DNA of 64,000 nucleotides, taken from positions 1-64,000 of the forward strand of contig SCUS01000126.1 of NCBI GenBank assembly GCA_004297725.1. The letters run 5' to 3'. Source of the stretch: Myxococcaceae bacterium. Its GTDB lineage: Bacteria; Myxococcota_A; Polyangia; Polyangiales; Ga0077539. Positions within the stretch are counted from its first letter, which is position 1. The number at the start of each line of letters is the position of its first letter. The notes beneath the pieces are model-generated. The model did not search any database. It saw only the letters and a list, made by a program, of their open reading frames with translations, and was not told where the DNA came from. A program made the translations under genes and the position numbers. This document shows positions 1 to 7,098 of the stretch, piece after piece.

Positions 1-60
1 GGGCAGGGCTCCGATGTCATCAGAACGATCGCGAGGCTGACAGCACCCGGAGCCCTGCCC
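1..60. repeat. 13-bp perfect inverted repeat at window edge
   Basis: Positions 1-13 (GGGCAGGGCTCCG) are the exact reverse complement of 48-60, with a 34-nt spacer. It could form a long-looped hairpin: a terminator for a gene to the left, a structured RNA or a repeat end. The left arm starts at the window edge, so the stem may be longer. No integron attC core (GTTRRRY) is visible. Confidence 0.55.
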
Positions 61-637
61 CCGCCCCGCGGGGGTAGGGCGCGCGGTAGCGGGGAAGGGG
101 GCCGCGCGAGCTTCTGTCGACGCATCGCCTTGAAAACCAAGGGCTGGGTGTTGTTCCAGGCGGCTTGGGCAGGGGCGCAAACATCCCTCCACGGAACAGC
201 AGGATCCCCGCCCCTTCGCAGGGGCTGCCTGTCCCCACGCAGCGCGTTGTAACGAGGGCCATCCACGAACACCATCATCCCTGTATTCCCGCGGAATGCG
301 TCGTCTCCAGCGTCGCTGGTTGCGCAACTCGTGGGCGCGGCGGAGCAGCAGCACGTCGAGGGCGTAATTCTGATGCAGCTTCCGCGGCGCGACCGAGCCC
401 TGCCGGGGATGGCTGTCGTTCGAGCGCTGCGCTTGAACCGGCGCACCTCCGCAGTGGCGACCTCGCGCACGTCGACCGTCCAGCGCGACGCCTCGCTCGA
501 CCAGCTCGCGCCCTCCACCCTGCGCCGATGCCGAACCTTGCGTGCTCCATCGCGTCGCAGAGGCCCTGGTGCAGGACGCCCGCTCGGCCGTCACCATCCC
601 GTCGGCGCAGGACCCTGGACCGCGGAGGGGACGTCCC
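61..637. other. intergenic stretch with no supported gene
   Basis: Open frames exist on both strands, but none has a start, ribosome binding site and recognisable product together. A short leftward stretch around 290-390 reads like protein (His/Asn/Tyr/Leu-rich followed by an Arg-rich run) but is not anchored by a start or stop and could be a decayed fragment. Nothing else is recognised here. Confidence 0.5.
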
Positions 638-1633
638 CTACCCGGCCACTGTCGGCATCCCCAGCTCGCGTCGTATCGGGTCGAGGTCCAGCATCCTTCC
701 GCCCGGCATCCCTTCTGGCTGCCCACCCCGCTCCAGGCCTCGCAGCCACGCCTCCACCGCCGCTCGCCCCTCCGGGGTCTTCACCCGCTGCCGGGGAACG
801 CCGCCCACCGCCGGCAGCTCGCGATCCAGCGAGTCGCGCAGCGCCTGCTCCGTCAGCTCGACCGCCGCGCTCATCGCCTCCTCCGGCGAGGCCGCCGCCA
901 CCGGCCGGTTGGAGATCACGACCGTCTCGTCGGCCTCCTCCTTCCTTCGAGCGAAGCCGTCCTCCTTCCACGGCGCCCGGACCGTTCGCGAGACCTCCTT
1001 CGGGCGCTCTCCCACGATCGCCTCGATGCGATCGAACAGCCGCTCCACCCTCGCCGCGGAGCTCGCCCTCAGCACCCACTGCCTGCCCTCTCGTGCCAGG
1101 CTCCCGAGGTCCTCCCCACCGGGCGCCAGCGTCGACGGCGTGCTCGCCATCCAGCTCCAGCGACGCTCGCCGGTCTCTACCATGTCGCCCGCGGCGCGCA
1201 TCCGCGAGGCGACCGTCGCCACGGCGGTCTTGAGCTTCACCACCACGTCGCAGAACTCCACGCAGTCGCCCTCGCTGGTGCCAAGAAACACCCTCTTCGA
1301 CTTCTGCGCCGCGAGGACCTCCCCGGCCATCCTCACCAGCACCCCGTACGCGATGCCCCAGTGGAGCCGAAGCCCCGCCGAGGGCGCCGCCGGGTCGACG
1401 GACGCGGCCGGCTTCTTCAGCGCCGCGAGGGTCGAGCGCACCGCGGCCACGAAGCGAGCGGGGTCCACCTCGGCGAAGTGATCGGCCACGGAGAAGACGC
1501 TGGGGAAGATCCACCGGCCGTCGTCGCGCGGGACGATCAGCCCGAAGCCTCGGGCCCACCGGGTGAGCGGCACGAGCTGCTCGTCGCCCCAGCCGAGCAC
1601 GGTGTATCGGGTGTGGTCGAAGACGTCCTCCAT
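638..1633 (-). CDS. hypothetical protein, about 331 aa
   Basis: I do not recognise the family. The start is placed at the ATG at 1633 because the downstream sequence (MEDVFDHTRYTVLGWGDEQL) has normal amino-acid composition, while the longer open frame above it is Arg/Gly-rich and looks non-coding. The first 110 residues look globular, with aromatic residues and hydrophobic segments. The middle is mixed alpha/beta with two Cys residues, and the C-terminal third is charged and helical, ending in a Gly/Met-rich tail. There is no signal peptide, transmembrane segment or known catalytic motif. No strong Shine-Dalgarno precedes the start. It lies 338 bp downstream of the helicase on the same strand and could share its transcript. 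The reading frame is fairly sure; the function is unknown. Confidence 0.6.
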   Translation of the reverse strand: MEDVFDHTRYTVLGWGDEQLVPLTRWARGFGLIVPRDDGRWIFPSVFSVADHFAEVDPARFVAAVRSTLAALKKPAASVDPAAPSAGLRLHWGIAYGVLVRMAGEVLAAQKSKRVFLGTSEGDCVEFCDVVVKLKTAVATVASRMRAAGDMVETGERRWSWMASTPSTLAPGGEDLGSLAREGRQWVLRASSAARVERLFDRIEAIVGERPKEVSRTVRAPWKEDGFARRKEEADETVVISNRPVAAASPEEAMSAAVELTEQALRDSLDRELPAVGGVPRQRVKTPEGRAAVEAWLRGLERGGQPEGMPGGRMLDLDPIRRELGMPTVAG

Positions 1634-1971
1634 GAGGACGGTTCCGGCGGCGCGGTCATTGAGGCATCCCGGAGGTCCATGCGAGCGTCGTCGCCCATGA
1701 GCCCACGCGCCAGGAGAGCCCCGCTCGCCGTCCCGGTCCGCCGCAGGGGCCCCGCTCCGCGAGCGTCGTCCGTCGAGTGGGCCGGCACCCGTCTCTCGGC
1801 GCCGCCCGGCTTCGCGGTGCGCGACGTCGCGGAGCTCGACTTCATCTTCTGGATGAACGGGCCCTACGTCGTCGCGGCGGCCCCGGTCCCCCGCACGGCG
1901 CCCATCGGTCTTGACCTCGAGCGCTGCGTCCGTCGTGATGTTGAGCAGCTCGAAAATCGGAGCGTTGTTGG
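1634..1971. other. 338-bp gap with coding-like fragments on both strands
   Basis: Directly after the helicase stop, the leftward strand reads a short protein-like stretch (NNAPIFELLNITTDAALEVK) without a usable start. The opposite strand is open from an ATG at 1696 to 2098 and reads plausible protein between about 1790 and 1960 (AELDFIFWMNGPYVVAAAPV), then runs antisense into the helicase 3' end. Neither is a convincing intact gene. A gene remnant is a reasonable reading; chance open frames in GC-rich DNA are the alternative. Confidence 0.35.
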
Positions 1972-4900
1972 TCAGAGAAGGCCCTCGAGCCCAGCGCGGA
2001 GCGCATGGCGCTCTGCCAGCACGAGTTCTCCTTCCGGCCGCTGGGCGACAAGCCTGGTGAGTTCCAGCGTCCACTCCAGAATGGCCGCGAGCGGGTGATC
2101 GAATGATCTTGCGAGCTCGAGTGCGCGGGGCGTCTCGCCCGAGTCCCGCAGGCAGCGGATGGCATCGTCGTGCCGCCCAACCGACACGTAGAACCCCGCC
2201 GCCTCTCCCTGCGCCCCCCGCATCTCGAGCATCCGACCTGCACGCTCCGGGTTCGACACCCGTCCACCCATGACCTCGATCGCACGCTCGGCCACCGGCC
2301 AGATCCCGCGTTCCAGAGCGTGCTCGAACACCCGCTCGACGCCACGGTTGCGGATGTCTGTCATCTCGGGAAACGTCCCCGCGAGGGTGTCGTGAAGCTC
2401 GATCAGCACGTCCACAACCCGATCGAGGGCGACCTTCTTCTCCGGTAGCGGTCCGTTCGCGATCGCTCGCGCTTCGCGGAGAGCCGATCTCTCGAACGAG
2501 CCTCGCAGCCGAGGTTCATCGACGACCGCGCGCGGGACCGCCTTCGCGAACTCGAGGAGGTCACGAAGCTGCTGGGCATCGAGTTCCTTTCCGTCGGCGC
2601 CAAGACGGCGCGCGAGGAGCTTCACGGCCTCCGCAGCGGCAGGGCGACCCGCATCACGAAAGAGCCGGTTTGCAGTGGCAATCCGATCGTGGGCCTCCTT
2701 CGGCGAAAGCTCCGGCAGGAGAGCGGTGACCACCGCGGCAATGGCGAGCAAACCGAAGAATCGCAGCCGATGCTCGGCTCCGAGCGCCCCGGCCTGACCG
2801 GCCTTGCCGAGCCGTCCGCGGCTGCGCAGCAAGCGCATCCGAGCGCTCTCGGGATCGCGCTCGAGGAGGGTCTCGGCGACCTCCATCTCGAGGAGCACGG
2901 CCTCGACCGCGTCCGATGCGTCTGCGTCGAGGAGCTCGGGCAGCTCGTCGATCGGGACAGTGCCCATGTCTCCACCGAGCGGCTCGCCGTCGGTTCCCAG
3001 GCAGAGAGCGTCGACGACCGACTGGATGGCCACGGTGCAGGCGCGGTCGATCAGGACGAGAGTGCCGGTGGGTCTGGAGAGCGCGACTCGAATCCGATCG
3101 CCGGACATCCGAGCGAACTCCGTGTTCAACCGGTCGAGCTTGTGGCCCGCCTGTTCGACCTGGGCCGCGATCGTCGCTCCGGCTTCGAGGAAGCCGACCA
3201 CCGGAAAGTCCAGGCCCTTGACCGCGTCCGCCGTCAGGATCTCGATGCCCAGCCTCCGCGCCGGCTCGCGCCACTCGGCGGGAACTTCGTGACCCGCGAC
3301 CACGAGCGCGGCTCCCGTCGCACCGGCGAAGCTCGCCAGCACGGCCTCGCGCGCGGCGGGGCTGTCGGCGCAGACCCGGAGGATGCGTCCGACGGTGCTC
3401 TCGTCGCTCTCGGCAACCGCGACACCGCGAGGCCTCTGACCCTTGTCGAGCCGACCGTAGACGAGCCTCCAGGAGTTGTTCACCACCGCCGCGAGGTCGG
3501 CGGGACTGCGAACGTTGCCGGGGAGGACGTGCTCGGCCTTCTCTCCGAGACGCTGGTAGACGAGGTCGCCCAGGACCGCCCACTCGAACCCGGTGGGTCG
3601 AACCGTCTGGCTCTCGTCTCCAGCGACCACGAGCCGCGGCCTCCGACCGCTGGCCCGCGCGACCCGCACCGCGACCTCGATGAGCAGGAAGACCTCCGTC
3701 ACCGTGAGGTCCTGGATCTCGTCCACGACGATCGCATCGAAGCTCGACAGCGCCTCGGGCAGTCCCTCGTTCGCAATGCGCGTTAGCGCTGCGAACGCAC
3801 GGGCAGGGGCGGGAAAGAGACGAGTCGCGGTGAACGGGTCCAATCGGGTCGAGGCCCGGTAGGCACCCCGCGCGCCGGCCTCGCCGAGGGCATCCCGTCG
3901 CAACGTGATGTAGTCGTGTTCGGACAGCTGCGGCGACACGCAGGCACCGCGTCCCCTGAACGCGACAGGCAGCGCGCTTCCGAAGACGTAGGCGTGAAGC
4001 TCCGCGTAGAGTTCCCTGGAGGAGAGCGCGCCCTCCCGGAGCCATGGACCGAGCGAAGCGCCGCACGGCTGCGCGAGTCGATGGAGTTCATCGACGAAGG
4101 ACTGCTCTCGAAACCGATCCACCGACGGCTCGTCGGACCACGCGGTCACGAAGTCGTCGAAGGTCTCGAACCTGACCTCCGTCGTCGGCGACGAGAACGC
4201 CTCCCACCAGTTCTTCGTGCGATCGAGAAGCGCGCGACTGAAGGTGAGGTACAGCACTCGACCCGACAGCAGCGGGAGCATGTGCTGAAGCGACGTCGTC
4301 TTCCCGGCCCCCGGGTGTCCCTGGAGAATGATGGCTCCGCCCTGCTCCGAGACCGCCCGGCGCTGGGTCGGGCTGAGCGGGTCAGCCCACTCCGAACCCG
4401 CCTCGGCCGCCAGCACATCGCGCGGCGACACCGGGGCGTAGTCCGCAATCGATCCAGCGTCGATGACTCTCGATGTCTCATCGTGGTGGCGAACGGCACG
4501 AACGAGAACGGTGCGGGACGGGACCATTCCCCGTGCCGGCTTCGATCCGCCATCGCAGTACCAGAGGTAGAATTGCATCCCGTTGCTGCCGCCGAAGGGG
4601 ACGCGTCGCCAGCCGGCGTTGGTCCCTTTCACGCCCTTGGAGTTCTTCGCCCACCCCCGTTCGAGCATCTCGCCGAGCGCCCGCGTGAGACTCTGGCGTA
4701 CGCTGTGCGGCCGATCGCACGCCACCCATTCCAGGACCTCCTGGTGCACCAGGACCTCTCGGGCCCCAGCGCCGATGGAGGTCGGGAGATCGAGGAGGCG
4801 CTCTGCCACGGGTAGATCGGTCGCGTCGTCGACCTCGACCTCCGATGCCACAGCCTCGTCGGCGTCGTCGCTACCAGCATGCGACATCCGCAGTTCACCC

Positions 4901-5061
4901 TGCTCGTGTGCTTCGCGAACCATCCCTTCTTCAGCCGCAGACAGTTTCCGGTCCGGGGAGCGGTACTCGATCGCCGCAGCGGGACCGTTCAGTCGTAGAA
5001 AGGCCTTCACCCAGATCAGAGGGACCTTCAGTTCCTTCGCAAGTACCTTGATTGTGCTCAA
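1972..5061 (-). CDS. UvrD-like superfamily 1 helicase with unusual N-terminal region
   Basis: A 1029-residue ATPase. The TTG at 5061 is chosen because GGAGG stands about 6 nt before it; an in-frame GTG at 5079 has no such site. Residues 2-30 resemble the small helical IF2-N fold. Residues 85-170 form a separate compact domain with a Lys/Gly/Trp-rich stretch (KGVKGTNAGWRR). The helicase core starts near 225: Walker A GHPGAGKT at 248-255, DEIQDL Walker B/motif II at about 447-452, motif III with GDESQT, then a shortened second RecA domain with VKGLDFP and a motif VI-like VALSRP. The last 350 residues are helical and TPR-like. That tail and the N-terminal module are not typical of repair UvrD/PcrA. 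With the divergent sigma/protease row next door, a conflict or stress role is possible; nucleic-acid-dependent ATPase activity is the safe call. Confidence 0.85.
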   Translation of the reverse strand: MSTIKVLAKELKVPLIWVKAFLRLNGPAAAIEYRSPDRKLSAAEEGMVREAHEQGELRMSHAGSDDADEAVASEVEVDDATDLPVAERLLDLPTSIGAGAREVLVHQEVLEWVACDRPHSVRQSLTRALGEMLERGWAKNSKGVKGTNAGWRRVPFGGSNGMQFYLWYCDGGSKPARGMVPSRTVLVRAVRHHDETSRVIDAGSIADYAPVSPRDVLAAEAGSEWADPLSPTQRRAVSEQGGAIILQGHPGAGKTTSLQHMLPLLSGRVLYLTFSRALLDRTKNWWEAFSSPTTEVRFETFDDFVTAWSDEPSVDRFREQSFVDELHRLAQPCGASLGPWLREGALSSRELYAELHAYVFGSALPVAFRGRGACVSPQLSEHDYITLRRDALGEAGARGAYRASTRLDPFTATRLFPAPARAFAALTRIANEGLPEALSSFDAIVVDEIQDLTVTEVFLLIEVAVRVARASGRRPRLVVAGDESQTVRPTGFEWAVLGDLVYQRLGEKAEHVLPGNVRSPADLAAVVNNSWRLVYGRLDKGQRPRGVAVAESDESTVGRILRVCADSPAAREAVLASFAGATGAALVVAGHEVPAEWREPARRLGIEILTADAVKGLDFPVVGFLEAGATIAAQVEQAGHKLDRLNTEFARMSGDRIRVALSRPTGTLVLIDRACTVAIQSVVDALCLGTDGEPLGGDMGTVPIDELPELLDADASDAVEAVLLEMEVAETLLERDPESARMRLLRSRGRLGKAGQAGALGAEHRLRFFGLLAIAAVVTALLPELSPKEAHDRIATANRLFRDAGRPAAAEAVKLLARRLGADGKELDAQQLRDLLEFAKAVPRAVVDEPRLRGSFERSALREARAIANGPLPEKKVALDRVVDVLIELHDTLAGTFPEMTDIRNRGVERVFEHALERGIWPVAERAIEVMGGRVSNPERAGRMLEMRGAQGEAAGFYVSVGRHDDAIRCLRDSGETPRALELARSFDHPLAAILEWTLELTRLVAQRPEGELVLAERHALRAGLEGLL

Positions 5062-5341
5062 CTTGTGCCTCCACTGCACCTCGACGCGCCACCCCGGCCG
5101 GCGCTGACATCGTGAGCACCCCGGAGAGTCGAAAGGAGGCCCTTCTCAACGCTGCCACGGTCCCAACAGGACGAGACAGTGCCGCTGGAGTTCGCCCACC
5201 GCGGACCAGCGCACGGATCGCCTCTCCGAGCATCACGCCCGGAAAGATCACCAGCGCGGCGCCCACGATCGCCTCGAGCGTGATTGCGTCCGGCGTGGCG
5301 CGGTGACGAACGGGGCCCCCGCGAACTGACACCAAACCCAC
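4931..5341 (-). CDS. possible small single-TM protein overlapping the helicase start
   Basis: A leftward frame from GTG 5341 would encode about 136 residues. Its first half looks protein-like, with one hydrophobic segment (AIVGAALVIFPGVMLGEAI) followed by a basic stretch. Its last 131 nt overlap the helicase N-terminal coding region in another frame, and that part is probably meaningless. It could be a real short membrane protein, the remnant of one, or chance. No Shine-Dalgarno is evident. Confidence 0.22.
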   Translation of the reverse strand: MGLVSVRGGPVRHRATPDAITLEAIVGAALVIFPGVMLGEAIRALVRGGRTPAALSRPVGTVAALRRASFRLSGVLTMSAPAGVARRGAVEAQVEHNQGTCEGTEGPSDLGEGLSTTERSRCGDRVPLPGPETVCG

Positions 5342-5370
5342 ATCCAAGGACTCTGGTAGCGTCCGCCCCG
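5062..5370. other. divergent intergenic region, helicase / sigma factor
   Basis: This 309-bp stretch separates two divergent transcripts and must hold promoters for both. It contains the GGAGG before the helicase TTG start at the left end, the -10-like TAGCGT at 5357-5362 before the sigma-factor gene at the right end, and the doubtful leftward small frame noted separately. No clear -35 element or operator was found. Confidence 0.5.
5357..5362 (+). promoter_or_regulatory. -10-like box TAGCGT, possible leaderless promoter of the sigma gene
   Basis: TAGCGT ends exactly 8 nt before the ATG at 5371, with a C/G-only spacer. The same arrangement precedes the genes starting at 10466, 45686 and 47872, which suggests transcription starting at or next to the start codon. 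No strong -35 box is visible. Confidence 0.4.
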
Positions 5371-5904
5371 ATGGCGACCAGCGACGAGTGGAGGGAGCTG
5401 GCGGAGCAGATCGCCGACGCCGCCGTGCCCGAACGTAGCCCCGCGCTCCCGCGCCTCTATCGCTTCGCCGTGGAGGAGGCCCGACTCGCGCTGAGGAACT
5501 TCCCCGCGGCAGTGCGAGAGCAGGTCGACGACATGGTGCACGACAAGCTCCACGAGAAGCTCCGCTCGATCGTCGACGCGGCGAACCCACGCGCCTTCTT
5601 CGTCACCGCGATCCGCAACGCGGCGCTCGACCTCCTCCGTCGGCAGAAGAAGCTCGCGCCCCAGGACGAGCTCGACGCGGCCCCCCCGGCGAACGACGCG
5701 GTTCCAGCGCCGGATGAGGCGGCGTCGGTTCGCATCGAGGCGGTGCGCGTGCTGGCCACGCTCAACGACCGCGAGCGTCAGATCTTCGGCGCCATCGCGG
5801 CCGGTGAGGACCGCGACGACATCGCCGCTGCGCTCTGCACCTCCAGGGCGAACGTCGACCAGATCGTGAGTCGCACCCGACGACGACTGGGAGGCGGGTC
5901 ATGA
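5371..5904 (+). CDS. ECF-type RNA polymerase sigma factor
   Basis: A 177-residue sigma-70 family protein. Residues about 25-95 match region 2 (helical, with PRAFFVTAIRNAALDLLRRQ around the promoter -10 recognition helix). An acidic/Pro/Ala linker follows at about 100-125, and residues about 128-175 form region 4, a helix-turn-helix (LNDRERQIFGAIAAGEDRDD...). The length is typical of ECF sigma factors with no extra domains. The ATG at 5371 is used because the frame above it is non-coding-like. It is the first gene of a six-gene rightward row. There is no classical anti-sigma with a zinc motif next door; instead an unknown protein and a Lon-like protease follow, which suggests control by proteolysis (inference). 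Confidence 0.88.
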   Translation: MATSDEWRELAEQIADAAVPERSPALPRLYRFAVEEARLALRNFPAAVREQVDDMVHDKLHEKLRSIVDAANPRAFFVTAIRNAALDLLRRQKKLAPQDELDAAPPANDAVPAPDEAASVRIEAVRVLATLNDRERQIFGAIAAGEDRDDIAAALCTSRANVDQIVSRTRRRLGGGS

Positions 5905-6009
5905 CCGCCGTCCTGGGTAGGTCCGCCACGCCGCTCCGGACGTCGCCCGGCAGAATCCCGATGGCGCTGTCAGAACACTCCCTCCTCGCTCGTCCTTGGT
6001 GCGACCGTC

Positions 6010-7098
6010 ATGGAAACTGATCCCCTGCGCGTAGCCCTGCTGCGATCGATTCGCGGCGCCGTCGATGGCGCCAGCGCCGCGCTCGCCGAAGGTCCGTCCG
6101 ATCCATCGCAGCACCTCCCTGGCCTGCGGGCCCTGGGCGACGCACTGCGGGCTCCGTTGCCGATTCCTCCTGCGCTGCGCCGTTGGCTCCGCGGCGTCCC
6201 CGACGACGCGCTCGTCGCTTCGCTGCGCCCGCTCATCGATGAGTCCGCGCTACAGAATCCCCACCCCCGGGACCCCGCGTTCGCCCTCGCGCTTCGGCGC
6301 CGCGACGAGGCGGAGAGCGTTCGGTCCGCGATCGCATGGCGCTCTGTCACGACCCCACCCGGCATCGAGCTCCGTCAGGGTCTCGACGCGCTCGACGCGA
6401 CGCTCGAGGCCTTCGACACCGCGCTCGCCCTTCACTCGTCACGACCCGACGTGGATGCGCTGCTGGGCGAACGCGCCCGCCTCGATGATCGCGGGTGGCG
6501 CGCGGCGCTGCGCGACGACCGCGCCGAATCCACCGCGGCGATCCCCGACGTCGAACCCGGGGATGAGATCCTCGATGCGTGGCTGCGCGAGGGGCGCTTC
6601 CACCGCTACGTCGAGGGCCACGCGGTCGCCGACCCGATCTTCGGCGAGCACCTGCGCCGGCTGGTCGATGAAGCCCTGGAGGACTTTCGCGCCGACCGGA
6701 CGCTGCCCGTCGGCTTCGTCGCCCAGCGGTGGAGACAGAAGTCGCGGGGCACGGCCCACCTCACGATTGCGGCGCCGAGCTTCTCGGGACGGCGGCTGGC
6801 TGCGTCCACGGAGTCCACGAGCGCAGCTCGGGTGTCGGTCGATCTCGGCCTGCTCGCGCCGCTCTCGGCGAGTGCACGCATCGACTGCGAGGCAGGCACT
6901 GCGACGCTCCAGGTGTACGCCGAGCCGGGCGCGCTCTCCCGGGTTACGTGGGGCGGGCGCGAGGCGACGGCCTCCGAGGCGGGCGTGTGGAGCGGCTCGA
7001 TCGCGGCAGGCGATGAGCCTGTGCCTGCGGTCCTGGTCGCCAGCGATGGAACGCGCCTGGAGTTCGACGTGAACCTCTCGATCGCAACGGACGTGTAG
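6010..7098 (+). CDS. hypothetical protein between sigma factor and Lon-like protease
   Basis: A 362-residue protein of unknown family. Residues 1-150 are helical and rich in Ala/Leu/Arg. Residues about 185-240 form a second helical block containing a proline break and an RWRQKS stretch. From about 245 to the end the sequence turns beta-rich, with alternating Ser/Thr/Val, Trp-Gly and Asp-Gly turns, like a small Ig- or carbohydrate-binding-like sandwich. There is no signal peptide or membrane helix, so it is probably cytoplasmic. It lies 105 bp after the sigma gene, and its TAG overlaps the GTG start of the protease gene by one base, so the two are translationally coupled. By position it could be the sigma factor's inhibitor or an adaptor/substrate of the protease. 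That is inference from gene order only. Confidence 0.8.
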   Translation: METDPLRVALLRSIRGAVDGASAALAEGPSDPSQHLPGLRALGDALRAPLPIPPALRRWLRGVPDDALVASLRPLIDESALQNPHPRDPAFALALRRRDEAESVRSAIAWRSVTTPPGIELRQGLDALDATLEAFDTALALHSSRPDVDALLGERARLDDRGWRAALRDDRAESTAAIPDVEPGDEILDAWLREGRFHRYVEGHAVADPIFGEHLRRLVDEALEDFRADRTLPVGFVAQRWRQKSRGTAHLTIAAPSFSGRRLAASTESTSAARVSVDLGLLAPLSASARIDCEAGTATLQVYAEPGALSRVTWGGREATASEAGVWSGSIAAGDEPVPAVLVASDGTRLEFDVNLSIATDV

